A stretch of DNA of 64,000 nucleotides, taken from the NCBI GenBank assembly GCA_947038515.1, contig CAMQWJ010000003.1, positions 62,001 to 126,000 on the forward strand. Reading direction: 5' to 3'. The notes beneath the pieces were generated by a model. The model was not told where the DNA came from, ran no database searches, and saw only the letters and a list, made by a program, of their open reading frames with translations. Source of the stretch: an uncultured Fusobacteriaceae bacterium (GTDB lineage: Bacteria; Fusobacteriota; Fusobacteriia; Fusobacteriales; Fusobacteriaceae). Of the stretch, positions 1 through 12,281 are shown piece by piece; the first letter of the stretch is position 1; the number at the start of each line of letters is the position of its first letter. The translations under genes were made by a program, and so were the position numbers.

Positions 1-1
1 A

Positions 2-2439
<2,438 letters not shown>

Positions 2440-2449
2440 ATAAAAAAAG

Positions 2450-2485
2450 CTCTAGCAACTAATTAATGGTGCTAGAGTTATTTTT
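2450..2485 (+). terminator. Rho-independent terminator after lysS
   Basis: A perfect 8-bp stem (CTCTAGCA at 2450-2457 with TGCTAGAG at 2470-2477) is followed by a T-rich tail, 11 bp after the lysS stop codon. Confidence 0.85.
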
Positions 2486-2523
2486 AACTTATAATAATAA
2501 AATTTAACACAGGAGTAATAAAT

Positions 2524-4551
2524 ATGGAAAAAATAAAAATAAAAGATAGAATAATAGTACTCCGTGAATTGATTGATAAATATAATTATTATTATTATTC
2601 TAAGAACAGTAGTATTATATCTGATTCTGAATATGATATTTTAATGAAAGAATTAGAGGAGTTGGAAAGGAAATATTTAAAAGAAGAAAAAGATAATTTC
2701 CTATCTTTAAAAGTAGGATCGACTTTAAAGAATACTAAATTTACAAAAGCTATCCACAAATCTCCCATGCTAAGCCTTTCTAACTCTTATAATATTGGTG
2801 AGGTTTTAGATTTTATAAAAAAAGTAGAAAAGAATATTATAGCCCCTAAAATAAGTCTTTCATATGATCTTGAGTTGAAACTTGATGGAATTTCCATTAG
2901 TCTTATTTATGAAGATGGGGAATTAGTAAAAGGAATAACTAGAGGAGATGGAAAAGTAGGGGAAGATGTGACAGAGAATATTATGTCAATCGAGTCTATA
3001 CCTAAAAAATTAAAAGAAAAAATTTCTTTAGAAGTAAGAGGGGAAATAATACTTCCTATTTCTAAATTCAATACACTTAATATAGAAAGATTAGAAAATG
3101 GAGAAGAAATATTTGCAAATCCAAGAAATGCAGCAGCAGGAACTTTGAGACAACTTGATTCTGAAATAGTTAAGAAACGAGGGTTAGATGGATATTTTTA
3201 TTTTTTATTAAATGCAGAATTTTTTGGCTTTACTTCACATTTAAAATCAATTGAATATTTAGAAAAACTTGGTTTTAAAACAACAGGTATATGTGAAAAA
3301 TTAATAGAAATTTCAAGCATTGAAGAGCGAATAAAATATTGGGAAAAAGAAAAAGAAAAATTAAATTATGAAACAGATGGTCTTGTGTTGAAAGTGGATA
3401 ATTTAGAGGTTTGGGATGAACTAGGAAACACAACAAAGGCACCTAGATGGGCAATTGCATACAAATTTCCAGCAAAGCAAGTGACAACCAAACTCTTAGG
3501 AATAACTTGGCAAGTTGGTAGAACAGGGAAAATAACTCCAGTTGCAGAACTAGAGAAAGTAACTCTTTCAGGAAGTAGTGTAAAACGAGCAAGCTTACAT
3601 AATTATGATGAAATAGTACGGAAAGACATAAAAATAGGGGATACTATCTTTATAGAAAAAGCTGCTGAAATTATTCCACAAGTTGTAAGTGTTGTAAAAG
3701 AAGTAAGGACAGGGGAAGAGATTGAGATCCCCATAGTAACTAATTGCCCAAGTTGTGATTCCATATTAATAAAAGAGGAAGATACTGTAGACTTGAAATG
3801 TAATAATTTAGAATGTATAGGAAAAAAAATAGGTAGAATAAAGTATTTTGTGTCACGTGATGGTATGAATGTTACTGGTTTTGGAGATAAGCTGGTGGAA
3901 AAATTTATTGAACTGGGATACTTAAATGATTGTGCTGATATTTATAATTTAAAAAATTTAAAAAAAGAATTACTTGAGATAGAAAAATTAGGTGAAAAGA
4001 GTATAGAAAAGTTATTAGAAGCAATAGAAAATTCAAAAAAGGCTAGTTTTGAAAAAGTATTGTATTCTTTAGGGATATCTCATATTGGAAAATATGCCAG
4101 TAAAATATTGGCAGAAAAATTTAAAAATATCGATAATTTGATTTCCATGGAACTAGAAGATATTCGAGAGATTGAGGGGATAGGAAAAAAAGGTTCAGAA
4201 TCTATATATTACTTTTTTAGAAATGAAGAAAATTTAAAAATTATAGAAAAATTGAAAGGGTTTGGAGTTGGATTTTCTATTTTGGATGAAGAAAAAAACA
4301 CAGAAAATTTTTTAGAGTTTTTTGTGGGAAAAACATTTTTAATTACTGGGAAATTATCTCTTGGGACAAGAAATCAAGTTCAAGATTTAATAAAAGAATT
4401 GGGTGGAACAAATAGTGTTTCAATTAACAAAAAATTGGATTATTTAATAGTTGGAGAAGATGCAGGTTCAAAATTAAAAAAAGCAGAAAAAATTGAGAGT
4501 ATAAAAATTTTGACAGAACAAGAATTTTTTAATATTGTTGAAACCAAATAA
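2524..4551 (+). CDS. ligA: NAD-dependent DNA ligase
   Basis: Seals nicks in duplex DNA with NAD+ as cofactor, in replication and repair. The 675 residues show the full LigA layout: adenylation domain with the active-site lysine in KLDG (Lys119), then OB fold, a four-cysteine zinc finger (CPSC ... CNNLEC, about residues 410-440), tandem helix-hairpin-helix motifs (about 450-590), and a C-terminal BRCT domain (about 600-670, with FLITGKL and LDYLIVGEDAGSK). AGGAG lies 8 nt before the ATG. It is transcribed after the lysS terminator and ends in a bidirectional terminator shared with the convergent autotransporter gene. Confidence 0.97.
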   Translation: MEKIKIKDRIIVLRELIDKYNYYYYSKNSSIISDSEYDILMKELEELERKYLKEEKDNFLSLKVGSTLKNTKFTKAIHKSPMLSLSNSYNIGEVLDFIKKVEKNIIAPKISLSYDLELKLDGISISLIYEDGELVKGITRGDGKVGEDVTENIMSIESIPKKLKEKISLEVRGEIILPISKFNTLNIERLENGEEIFANPRNAAAGTLRQLDSEIVKKRGLDGYFYFLLNAEFFGFTSHLKSIEYLEKLGFKTTGICEKLIEISSIEERIKYWEKEKEKLNYETDGLVLKVDNLEVWDELGNTTKAPRWAIAYKFPAKQVTTKLLGITWQVGRTGKITPVAELEKVTLSGSSVKRASLHNYDEIVRKDIKIGDTIFIEKAAEIIPQVVSVVKEVRTGEEIEIPIVTNCPSCDSILIKEEDTVDLKCNNLECIGKKIGRIKYFVSRDGMNVTGFGDKLVEKFIELGYLNDCADIYNLKNLKKELLEIEKLGEKSIEKLLEAIENSKKASFEKVLYSLGISHIGKYASKILAEKFKNIDNLISMELEDIREIEGIGKKGSESIYYFFRNEENLKIIEKLKGFGVGFSILDEEKNTENFLEFFVGKTFLITGKLSLGTRNQVQDLIKELGGTNSVSINKKLDYLIVGEDAGSKLKKAEKIESIKILTEQEFFNIVETK

Positions 4552-4554
4552 TAA

Positions 4555-4609
4555 AACAAATAAAAAAAACACTAGAATATATACTAAACTAGTGTTTTTT
4601 TTATTTGTT
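4555..4609. terminator. Bidirectional terminator between ligA and the autotransporter
   Basis: A perfect 21-bp inverted repeat (4555-4575 with 4589-4609) has A-runs and T-runs built into the two arms, so it offers a hairpin plus U-tract on both strands. It sits exactly between two convergent stop codons. Confidence 0.9.
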
Positions 4610-4611
4610 AT

Positions 4612-6567
4612 TTAAAATTTATAAGAAAATCCTGCATTAATAAATTCTTTATCTCTTTTTCCAAAAGTTTTACCAAGATTGATATTAAAACCAATATTTT
4701 TATAGTTAATAGATGTTCCGATTTTTAACTCTGTACTGCTACCTTTTAAGTGGTCGCCAAGGGCTTGGAATTCACCGTTGAAATTTTCAAAAGACATTTG
4801 TCTATTTTTATCAATATTTCCTAATTCATAAAAATATTTACTGCTAGCATAAAAAGTTATATTATCGAATTTTTTTCCAACTTCAAGTCCAATACTAGGT
4901 TTAATAGAAGTATAGTCCTCTTTTCCAACGTTTAAATTAATAGCACCTGCTCCAGTTTCAGTAAAACTTTCTTGAGAGCTATATCCTGCATCTAGTCCAA
5001 TAGTAGGTTGGATGTATAGTGAGCTACCAAAAGTTTTAGACAATTCAGACTTTAAATTTATTGTGTAAGAATTAAAATCTGAATTAGCTTTTTTATCTAA
5101 AGAGTAAATATCACGTTCTGTTTTATGAAAATTATATTCTCCATTTAATCCAATTTTAAAATTCATTTCATTAATATCATAATATTTATACAGACCAGCA
5201 TGAATACTTTGAAGATTTCCATTACCTGAATAGTCATAGTTAATCTTATTGTAGCCATATCCAAATGTTCCGAATAAATTTTCTGAAAGTTTTGCAACTC
5301 CAATGAAACCAGTCATTTCACTTTTGTAACCTTCGATATCATATTTAGAAGTATTTTTAGTAATATCTCCAAGTACTGAGAAATTAACTTTTTCTTCCCC
5401 TAAATTTTCTATTAATTCAAGCTCTTTATTTGTAAATAGGTCGTTTGTTTCAAAAATCTGACGAGGAATATTTGAATAAATATTTCCTGATAAGTCATTT
5501 AAAGTTTTATTAATATTCTGGTTACTTTTAGTATTTTCAAAGATTTTATTAATAATATTTTTTTGATCTGTATCCAAAGTTAAAATTGCTTTTTTATCAA
5601 TATATTTATCAAAAATATTAGCAATTGAAACATAGTCTTTTTTTGCATATGTAGATAATGTACTATTATTACGAGTAAGGGTTGCATCTAACCCACCAGA
5701 AATATTAAGTGAAGAGTGAGCATCGTATAGTAAAGAACCTGAAGTAATATTATAGTTAGGTCCCATGGTAATATTTGTAGATTCAATTATATTAGATAAT
5801 AAATATTTATCTTGAAAATCTCCTTTAGCTAAGGTTGGATCAACTTTAATATTACCATCAATAGAAACAGAGTTAGCTTTTATTGTACCATAAGTACCAT
5901 CTTCTGAAGTTCCAACTACGTAAGAACTTAAGTTATCAGTTTTGATAGATAGAGGTTCAGAAGAACTTTTGATAGGATTATTAACTACTTCGATTGTTCC
6001 AACATTATGTAAATCAGATCCGAACATTAATAAGATATCAGCCCCCTCAGGATCAGGATGTGAAGCATCAATATAAATTCTTCCACTAGCAGTATTGTAT
6101 ATTTCAGAATGAATAGCTTTCATTGCATAACCTGCAATATTACCTACGTTTATAGTTCCGTGATTTATTATAGTACTTTCCCTTTGGGCAAGCATTCCAA
6201 TAGAGTGTTCACCAATAAGGTTAATAACTCCAGACTTTAAATTTATAGCTCTACTTCCATAGTCAGCGAGAATACCAATCATATCCTTCTCTAAAACATT
6301 AATAGTGCCACTGTTTGTTAAATCATCTTCATCAGTCCATAAAAGTGCCCAACCGCTGTCGGTATAATACCCTTCTGCAGGATCTACAGGATCTACAGGA
6401 GAAATGTCAGTTCCAGTTCCAGGGGTCATATCATTCGAAGTAACTCCAGCACCAGAACAACCTATAGTTGGAAGTAAAAATAATCCAATAACTAATATTT
6501 TTGCAAATCTAGAAGTGGTAATAACTGATTTTTCTTTTAGTAACTTTTTAAGTTTTTTAATGTTCAT
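4612..6567 (-). CDS. Autotransporter with lipoprotein-like signal
   Basis: A 651-residue type V secretion protein. The N-terminus has a long basic region, a hydrophobic stretch (about residues 22-36) and PTIGCSGAG, so Cys37 could be a lipidation site, although the -3/-1 residues are only a partial lipobox match. A short Pro/Asp linker leads to a passenger (about 65-370) of NSGTI, INHGTI and VGTIEV beta-helix modules. The C-terminal third (about 395-651) alternates amphipathic strands and ends in GFSYKF with a terminal Phe, as expected of an outer-membrane barrel recognised by BAM. AGGGGG precedes the ATG. It is divergent from secA and is not a close relative of the two larger autotransporters at 50-59 kb. 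The ligand or target is unknown. Confidence 0.85.
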   Translation of the reverse strand: MNIKKLKKLLKEKSVITTSRFAKILVIGLFLLPTIGCSGAGVTSNDMTPGTGTDISPVDPVDPAEGYYTDSGWALLWTDEDDLTNSGTINVLEKDMIGILADYGSRAINLKSGVINLIGEHSIGMLAQRESTIINHGTINVGNIAGYAMKAIHSEIYNTASGRIYIDASHPDPEGADILLMFGSDLHNVGTIEVVNNPIKSSSEPLSIKTDNLSSYVVGTSEDGTYGTIKANSVSIDGNIKVDPTLAKGDFQDKYLLSNIIESTNITMGPNYNITSGSLLYDAHSSLNISGGLDATLTRNNSTLSTYAKKDYVSIANIFDKYIDKKAILTLDTDQKNIINKIFENTKSNQNINKTLNDLSGNIYSNIPRQIFETNDLFTNKELELIENLGEEKVNFSVLGDITKNTSKYDIEGYKSEMTGFIGVAKLSENLFGTFGYGYNKINYDYSGNGNLQSIHAGLYKYYDINEMNFKIGLNGEYNFHKTERDIYSLDKKANSDFNSYTINLKSELSKTFGSSLYIQPTIGLDAGYSSQESFTETGAGAINLNVGKEDYTSIKPSIGLEVGKKFDNITFYASSKYFYELGNIDKNRQMSFENFNGEFQALGDHLKGSSTELKIGTSINYKNIGFNINLGKTFGKRDKEFINAGFSYKF

Positions 6568-6602
6568 GATTCCCCCTATTTTTATGTTGTATTTATTATA
6601 TA

Positions 6603-6632
6603 ATTATATATTTATTTCATAATAAAAGTCAA
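6603..6632 (-). promoter_or_regulatory. Promoter of the 4.6-6.6 kb autotransporter
   Basis: On the minus strand TTGACT (6632-6627) and TATAAT (6608-6603) are 18 bp apart, about 36 bp before the start codon. Confidence 0.65.
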
Positions 6633-6679
6633 GATAAAAATTGAGGAAAATAACGTTATAATTATATAAAGATAGAAGT

Positions 6680-6708
6680 TTGACGAAAATACTAAATTAT
6701 GCTAAAAT
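6680..6708 (+). promoter_or_regulatory. secA promoter
   Basis: TTGACG (6680-6685), a 17-bp spacer, then TAAAAT (6703-6708) preceded by TGC, giving an extended -10. It lies 38 bp before the secA start. Confidence 0.7.
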
Positions 6709-6745
6709 GTAGTAAGATTTTAAAAAAAATTAAAAAGGAAAAGTG

Positions 6746-9376
6746 ATGATAGAGAATATAATAAAAAAAATATTTGGAACAAAGAATGACAGAGAAATAA
6801 AAAGAATTAATATAATAGTTGAAAAAATTAATTCTTATGAATCAACATATTTAAAATATAGTGATGAAGAGCTTAAGAATAATACTCTTTTATTTAAAGA
6901 AAGATTAAAAAATGGGGAAACCCTAGAGGAATTATTACCAGAAGCATTTGCAACAGTACGAGAAACGTCTAAAAGAGTACTTGGCTTACGTCATTATGAT
7001 GTACAAATGATTGGTGGTGTCGTTTTACATGAAGGTAAAATTACAGAAATGAAGACAGGAGAAGGAAAAACATTGGTTGCTACTTGTCCTGTCTATTTGA
7101 ATGCTCTGACAGAAAAAGGTGTTCATCTAATAACGGTTAATGATTATCTTGCGAAAAGAGATAAGGAGACAATGGAAAAAATTTATTCTTTTCTGGGCTT
7201 AACTTCAGGGGTTATTTTGAATTCAATATCGGCAGAAGAGAGAAAAGAAGCCTATGATGCAGATATTACATATGGTACAAATTCAGAATTTGGTTTTGAC
7301 TATTTAAGAGATAATATGGTAACTCATGTTGATGAAAGAGTGCAACGTGAATTAAATTATTGTATTGTTGATGAAGTAGATTCTATTTTAATAGATGAGG
7401 CAAGAACACCTCTAATTATTTCAGGAGCTGCTGCTGAGGCGACAAAATGGTATAAAATATTTTATCAAATTGTTTCAAAATTAGAGAGAAGTTATAAAAC
7501 AGAAACAATAAAAGATATAAAATTAAAAAAAGAAATGAATATTCCTGATTCAGATTGGGGAGATTATGAAGTTGATGAGAAAGCTAAAAATATTCTTTTA
7601 ACAAAAAAAGGAATTAAGAATGTCGAGTTAGCACTTCAAATTGATAATCTATATTCTCCAGAATCTGTTGAACTTACTCATTATTTAAATCAAGCATTGA
7701 AGGCTAAAGAATTATTTAAAAAAGATCAAGAATATCTTATTAGAGATAAAAAAGTTTTAATAATAGATGAATTTACAGGCCGTGCTATGGAAGGAAGACG
7801 TTTTTCAGATGGTCTCCACCAAGCTTTAGAAGCTAAAGAAAATCTTGAAATTGCTGGTGAAAATCAAACTTTAGCAAGTGTGACGTTACAAAATTATTTT
7901 AGAATGTATGAAAAATTAGCTGGAATGACAGGAACTGCTGAAATAGAAGCTGCTGAATTTGTACATATTTATGGATTACAAGTTGTGATAATCCCAACAC
8001 ATGTACCGATTGCAAGAAAAGATAATGTGGACTTAGTTTACAAAAGTAAAGAAGAAAAAATAGAAGCTATTGTAGAAAAGATAGCAGAATTAAATAAAAA
8101 GGGACAACCTATTCTGGTTGGAACTATTTCAATTAAAAGCTCTGAAGAATTATCTGAACACCTTAAAAAGCAAGGAATAAAGCATAATGTGTTAAATGCA
8201 AAACAACATGAGAAAGAGGCAGAAATTGTTGCACAAGCGGGAAGATATGGAGCAGTAACTATTGCAACCAATATGGCTGGAAGAGGAACTGATATAATGC
8301 TTGGTGGAAATCCAGAATTCTTAGCTTTAGAAGAAGTAGAAAGTTTTGAAAATTCTAAATATTCAGAAGTTTTAAAAAAATATTCTGAACAGTGTAAAAT
8401 AGAAAAAACAAAAGTAAAAGAAATAGGTGGACTATTTATATTGGGAACAGAAAGACATGAATCGAGAAGAATAGATAATCAACTTCGTGGAAGAGCAGGA
8501 AGACAAGGAGATGAAGGGGAATCGCTATTTTATCTATCACTTGAAGATGATCTAATGAGACTTTTTGGTTCTGAAAGATTAATAGCGGTAATGGAAAAAT
8601 TAAATATTCCAAGAGGTGAAACAATTTCTCATGGGGCAGTAAGTCGAGCAATTGAAAATTCACAAAAAAAAATCGAGTCTAGAAACTTTGGAATTAGAAA
8701 AAATTTGTTAGAGTTTGATGATGTGATGAATCAACAGCGAACAATTATTTATAAAAGTAGAAATTCAACTTTAGAAAAAGATGAATTAAGAGAATCAATA
8801 GTTGAAATGTTAAAAAGTGTAGTGGAAAATAATATTATTGCAAGGTTTGTAGGGGAAGATAAAGAGTTGTGGGAAATAAAAGAATTAGCTAATTTTTTAG
8901 AAGAAAAATTTGAATATGAAATTGCTGACTTAGAAGACTACAAATCGTATACAATAGAAGATTATACTAAAAAAATATATGAAGAACTATATATGAAGTT
9001 TGAAAAAAAAGAACAGTTATATGGTGTTGATTTGATGCGAAGAATAGAAAAATATATTTTATTAGAAATTGTAGATTCAAGATGGCGAGAACATTTGAAA
9101 AATTTAGATGCATTAAGAGAAGGTATCTATTTAAGATCTTATGGACAAAAAGACCCTGTTGTAGAATATAAAATTCTTTCAAGTGGTATGTATGGTAGAA
9201 TGATTGAAACAATAAAAGAAGAAACAACATCTTTTATATTTAAAGTTGTCGTGAAAACAGAAGAGGAAGAAAAAAATATTGAAAAGCCTAAAAAAGTAAA
9301 GGCAGAACAATTAAATCCAGAGGAACTGTGTTCGTGTGGAAGTGGGAAAAAAAATAAAAAATGTTGTGGAAGATAA
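6746..9376 (+). CDS. secA: Preprotein translocase ATPase SecA
   Basis: The motor that drives unfolded precursors through SecYEG. The 876-residue protein shows Walker A ([11 protein letters not shown]), the DEAD-like [15 protein letters not shown], helicase domain 2 ([24 protein letters not shown]), the scaffold/wing regions, and a C-terminal zinc/SecB-binding tail [16 protein letters not shown] use ATG at 6746, six bases after AGGA, rather than the GTG just before it. It has its own promoter and begins a plus-strand run. Three autotransporters and several lipoproteins in this window would depend on it. Confidence 0.97.
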   Translation: MIENIIKKIFGTKNDREIKRINIIVEKINSYESTYLKYSDEELKNNTLLFKERLKNGETLEELLPEAFATVRETSKRVLGLRHYDVQMIGGVVLHEGKITEMKTGEGKTLVATCPVYLNALTEKGVHLITVNDYLAKRDKETMEKIYSFLGLTSGVILNSISAEERKEAYDADITYGTNSEFGFDYLRDNMVTHVDERVQRELNYCIVDEVDSILIDEARTPLIISGAAAEATKWYKIFYQIVSKLERSYKTETIKDIKLKKEMNIPDSDWGDYEVDEKAKNILLTKKGIKNVELALQIDNLYSPESVELTHYLNQALKAKELFKKDQEYLIRDKKVLIIDEFTGRAMEGRRFSDGLHQALEAKENLEIAGENQTLASVTLQNYFRMYEKLAGMTGTAEIEAAEFVHIYGLQVVIIPTHVPIARKDNVDLVYKSKEEKIEAIVEKIAELNKKGQPILVGTISIKSSEELSEHLKKQGIKHNVLNAKQHEKEAEIVAQAGRYGAVTIATNMAGRGTDIMLGGNPEFLALEEVESFENSKYSEVLKKYSEQCKIEKTKVKEIGGLFILGTERHESRRIDNQLRGRAGRQGDEGESLFYLSLEDDLMRLFGSERLIAVMEKLNIPRGETISHGAVSRAIENSQKKIESRNFGIRKNLLEFDDVMNQQRTIIYKSRNSTLEKDELRESIVEMLKSVVENNIIARFVGEDKELWEIKELANFLEEKFEYEIADLEDYKSYTIEDYTKKIYEELYMKFEKKEQLYGVDLMRRIEKYILLEIVDSRWREHLKNLDALREGIYLRSYGQKDPVVEYKILSSGMYGRMIETIKEETTSFIFKVVVKTEEEEKNIEKPKKVKAEQLNPEELCSCGSGKKNKKCCGR

Positions 9377-9395
9377 ATTTAAATTGGGAGGAAAT

Positions 9396-10151
9396 ATGAA
9401 AAAAATATTAAAAGTACTTATGATTTCTGCATTAGTAATTTCAACGGGGTGTAGCTCGTTAACTGAAATGTTTAAAAGTGGACCAAAAGATGTATTTACA
9501 AAAGAACAAGTAAAAAACTGGGAAAAAACATTAGAGGAAAATTTAGTAAAACATGCTCTTGTCCCTGAATGGTATGCAGAAGCAAATCCTGTTATTTATT
9601 TGAGACAAACTGGTACGATGACAGAAAAAGAAGTTTACTTTTTAACATCTTTGAATAAAAAAATAGATGGAAAAGAGAAAGAAATTACAGAAGAAGATAT
9701 TGAGGAGTTTACTGATATTGCAAAAAAATATAACAAAAAACTAAGAAGAAAATTCTATTTGAAAGATGAGAATATAAAAGATGGATTAGCACTTACAAAA
9801 AAAATGGTAGTAGAATCATATTTAAAAATGGAAACACCGTCAAGTCATATTTCTACTGAAGTGGCAACACCTAAAGAATGGGAAAAAATAGTTTCTTTTT
9901 CTAAAAAAAGTGATTTGACAGAAAAAGAAGTTACAGAATTAAGAAAAATTTTAAATAAGTTTATAAAAAGAAATGAAATTTTTAATGAAGAATTATGGTA
10001 TACTCGAGAGGTTTCACCAAGAGTTTTAAATATCGTTGCAATCTCAAAGAGAGAATTAAAAAGTTCTTTAGAGCAAAATAATATAAATGCAAAGGCACTA
10101 TATATAGCTTATTCACAATATTTTTCTGAAATGTATAAATGGGATAATTAA
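9396..10151 (+). CDS. Putative lipoprotein of unknown function
   Basis: A 251-residue protein whose start is the ATG at 9396 behind GGGAGG; the frame is open further upstream into secA, but that part only shadows secA. The N-terminus is a lipoprotein signal with Cys19 in STGCSS. The mature part is highly charged and mostly helical, with no recognised enzyme motif. It starts 19 bp after secA, so it probably shares its transcript. Attachment to a membrane through N-terminal lipid is inferred from the lipobox; whether inner or outer membrane cannot be told. No function is assigned. Confidence 0.8.
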   Translation: MKKILKVLMISALVISTGCSSLTEMFKSGPKDVFTKEQVKNWEKTLEENLVKHALVPEWYAEANPVIYLRQTGTMTEKEVYFLTSLNKKIDGKEKEITEEDIEEFTDIAKKYNKKLRRKFYLKDENIKDGLALTKKMVVESYLKMETPSSHISTEVATPKEWEKIVSFSKKSDLTEKEVTELRKILNKFIKRNEIFNEELWYTREVSPRVLNIVAISKRELKSSLEQNNINAKALYIAYSQYFSEMYKWDN

Positions 10152-10186
10152 GTAATAATAACTTTAAATAACCACATGGAGGGAAA

Positions 10187-11227
10187 ATGTTAAAAGAGAT
10201 TTGCCCAATTTGTGGCAAAAAAAATAATTGTTTAATGAAAAACAATGAATTTCCAGAAAATTGTTGGTGTCATAATGTTGAGGTAGACCAAGAACTAGTG
10301 GAGTATATTCCTTTAGAGTATCAAAATATTTCTTGTGTCTGTCAAAATTGTGTGGAGTTATATAACAAAGATAAGATACTATTAAAAAAATATGATTTAC
10401 ATAATCATTCGATATTTTCTGATGGAACTTATACACCAGAAGAATTAGTTGATAGGGCTATTAAAAATGGATTAAAAGGAATTGCGATTACTGACCATGA
10501 TACAATAGATGGATTAGAACGTGCTCTTAAAGCAGGAGTAGAGAACAATTTTGAAGTAATACCTGGAATTGAGTTATCTACTAATATATTAGGAAAAGAA
10601 GTACATATTTTAGGTTATTTTATTGATACTGAAAAACAAATTTTTTTAGAGAATATAAAAAAAATAGGATTGATACGAGAAAATAGAAATAAGAAAATTT
10701 TAGAAAAACTTTCAAAATATAATATAAATTTAACAATGGAAGAATTGAAAAAAGAGGCCACTGGAAATATTATTAGTAAGGTTCATATAGCAAATTTACT
10801 TTTAAAAAAAGGTATAGTCTATTCAAAAGAAGAAGCATTTAGAAGCTATTTAGGAATGAATGGTGTAGCTTATGTGGAAAAAAATAATTTTACTCCAAAG
10901 ATGGCTGTTGAAATGTTGAAAGAGAATGGGGCAATAGCCTCACTTGCTCATCCTTTACTGTATTCAAAAAAAATAAGTGAGATTGAAAAACTTATTTTAG
11001 AACTTATTCCTTTAGGTTTAACAGGAATAGAGAGTGAATATTCAAAATGTTCTAATAAAGAAAAAAAAGAAATACGAGAATTAGGAAAAAAATATAATCT
11101 TATTTCTACAGGTGGTTCTGATTTTCATGGTGGAAATCGTCCAGGAATAGATATAGGGGCAGAAGGGATTACTTATTCTGAATTTCTATTTATGAAAAAT
11201 AGAGCAAAATTAATAAAAAATAGATGA
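10187..11227 (+). CDS. Cysteine-rich CWC module fused to PHP-domain phosphoesterase
   Basis: A 346-residue two-part protein. Residues 1-65 hold seven cysteines in a CPICGKKNNC ... CWC ... CVCQNC pattern like the Cysteine-rich CWC family and probably bind a metal. From about residue 68 a PHP domain begins with DLHNHSIFSDGTYTPEEL and ITDHDTIDG, later GIELS, AHPL and SDFHGG; these His/Asp residues form the multi-metal site of the YciV/RNase AM (TrpH) group, which hydrolyses 3',5'-nucleoside bisphosphates and trims RNA 5' ends. Substrate assignment is from family resemblance. GGAGGG precedes the ATG. The gene lies between the lipoprotein and hldD on the same strand. Confidence 0.85.
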   Translation: MLKEICPICGKKNNCLMKNNEFPENCWCHNVEVDQELVEYIPLEYQNISCVCQNCVELYNKDKILLKKYDLHNHSIFSDGTYTPEELVDRAIKNGLKGIAITDHDTIDGLERALKAGVENNFEVIPGIELSTNILGKEVHILGYFIDTEKQIFLENIKKIGLIRENRNKKILEKLSKYNINLTMEELKKEATGNIISKVHIANLLLKKGIVYSKEEAFRSYLGMNGVAYVEKNNFTPKMAVEMLKENGAIASLAHPLLYSKKISEIEKLILELIPLGLTGIESEYSKCSNKEKKEIRELGKKYNLISTGGSDFHGGNRPGIDIGAEGITYSEFLFMKNRAKLIKNR

Positions 11228-11230
11228 AAA

Positions 11231-11270
11231 AGGAGGAAATGATAATTTTTTATTATCATAAAAAAGAATG
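11231..11270 (+). promoter_or_regulatory. hldD translation start with hairpin between Shine-Dalgarno and ATG
   Basis: AGGAGG at 11231-11236 is 31 nt from the hldD ATG at 11268, too far for direct use. Between them lies a perfect 8-bp hairpin, ATGATAAT (11239-11246) with ATTATCAT (11252-11259) and a 5-nt loop. Folding it leaves 2 + 8 = 10 nt between SD and ATG. The hairpin's ATG also opens a 10-codon frame whose TGA overlaps the hldD ATG, but that ATG is only 2 nt from the SD. Confidence 0.55.
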
Positions 11271-12263
11271 ATTATAGTAACTGGTGCTGCAGGATTTATA
11301 GGAAGTGCATTTATTTGGAAGCTTAACTGTATGGGTATAACAGATATTTTAGCTGTGGATAAGCTTAGAGATGGAGATAAATGGCTTAATTTGAGAAAAA
11401 GAAAATATTCAGATTGGATGGATAAAGAATTGTTGTTTTCATGGCTTGAAAAAGAGGAAAATGCAAAAAAAATAAGCGGGGTCGTTCATGTAGGGGCTTG
11501 CTCAGCAACAACTGAAAAGAACGGAGATTTTTTAATGTCAAATAACTATGAGTATACAAAGACTCTTTGGCTATTTTGTGCAGAAAGAAACATTAATTTT
11601 GTTAATGCTTCTTCAGCAGCTACTTATGGTCTTGGAGAGTTAGGATATAACGATGATATGAGTATAGATGATTATCAAAAATTAATGCCTCTTAATAAAT
11701 ATGGATATTCTAAGAAGTTTCTTGATGATTGGGCATTTAAACAAGAAAAAACTCCTAACCAATGGATTCATGTTAAATTTTTTAATGTTTATGGTCCTCA
11801 AGAATACCATAAAGAGAGAATGGCTTCAATGGTATACCATACTTTTAATCAATATAGTGAAAATGGAAAAGTTAAATTATTTAAATCTCATAAAGAGGGT
11901 TATAAAGATGGAGAACAGTTAAGAGATTTTATTTATATAAAAGATGTTGTAGATATATTATATTTTTATTTGTTTGAAAAAATAGAATCTGGAATTTATA
12001 ATCTAGGTACTGGAAAAGCTAGAAGTTTCTATGATTTAGCTTTAAATACAATAAGAGCTAAAGAAAATAATCTTAATATAAATGGTGAAGACGTTATAGA
12101 GTTTGTTCCTATGCCAGAAGATTTAAGAGGGAAATATCAGTATTTTACAGAAGCAACAATGCAAAAATTAAACCGTGCAGGTTATAGTAAGCCTTTTTAT
12201 ACTTTAGAAGAAGGAATAAAGGATTATGTGAAATATTTGAGTGCTGAAGACTCTTATTTATAA
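11268..12263 (+). CDS. hldD: ADP-L-glycero-D-manno-heptose 6-epimerase
   Basis: Epimerises ADP-D,D-heptose to ADP-L,D-heptose, the precursor of the inner core of lipopolysaccharide, in the cytoplasm. The 331-residue SDR-type protein begins with the nucleotide-binding GAAGFIGS, has the family KLRDGDKW motif, SSAATYG, and the catalytic YGYSKK (about residues 145-150). Length is typical. The start is fixed by the fold: MIIVTGAAGFIG must be near the N-terminus, yet no Shine-Dalgarno lies close to it (see the hairpin entry). Its presence supports an outer membrane with LPS. Confidence 0.95.
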   Translation: MIIVTGAAGFIGSAFIWKLNCMGITDILAVDKLRDGDKWLNLRKRKYSDWMDKELLFSWLEKEENAKKISGVVHVGACSATTEKNGDFLMSNNYEYTKTLWLFCAERNINFVNASSAATYGLGELGYNDDMSIDDYQKLMPLNKYGYSKKFLDDWAFKQEKTPNQWIHVKFFNVYGPQEYHKERMASMVYHTFNQYSENGKVKLFKSHKEGYKDGEQLRDFIYIKDVVDILYFYLFEKIESGIYNLGTGKARSFYDLALNTIRAKENNLNINGEDVIEFVPMPEDLRGKYQYFTEATMQKLNRAGYSKPFYTLEEGIKDYVKYLSAEDSYL

Positions 12264-12281
12264 ATATAATTGGAGATGGAA

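Noticed and set aside
9336-9395. N-terminal extension of the lipoprotein into secA
   Set aside because: The extension shadows the secA zinc tail; GGGAGG and a lipoprotein signal fix the start at 9396.
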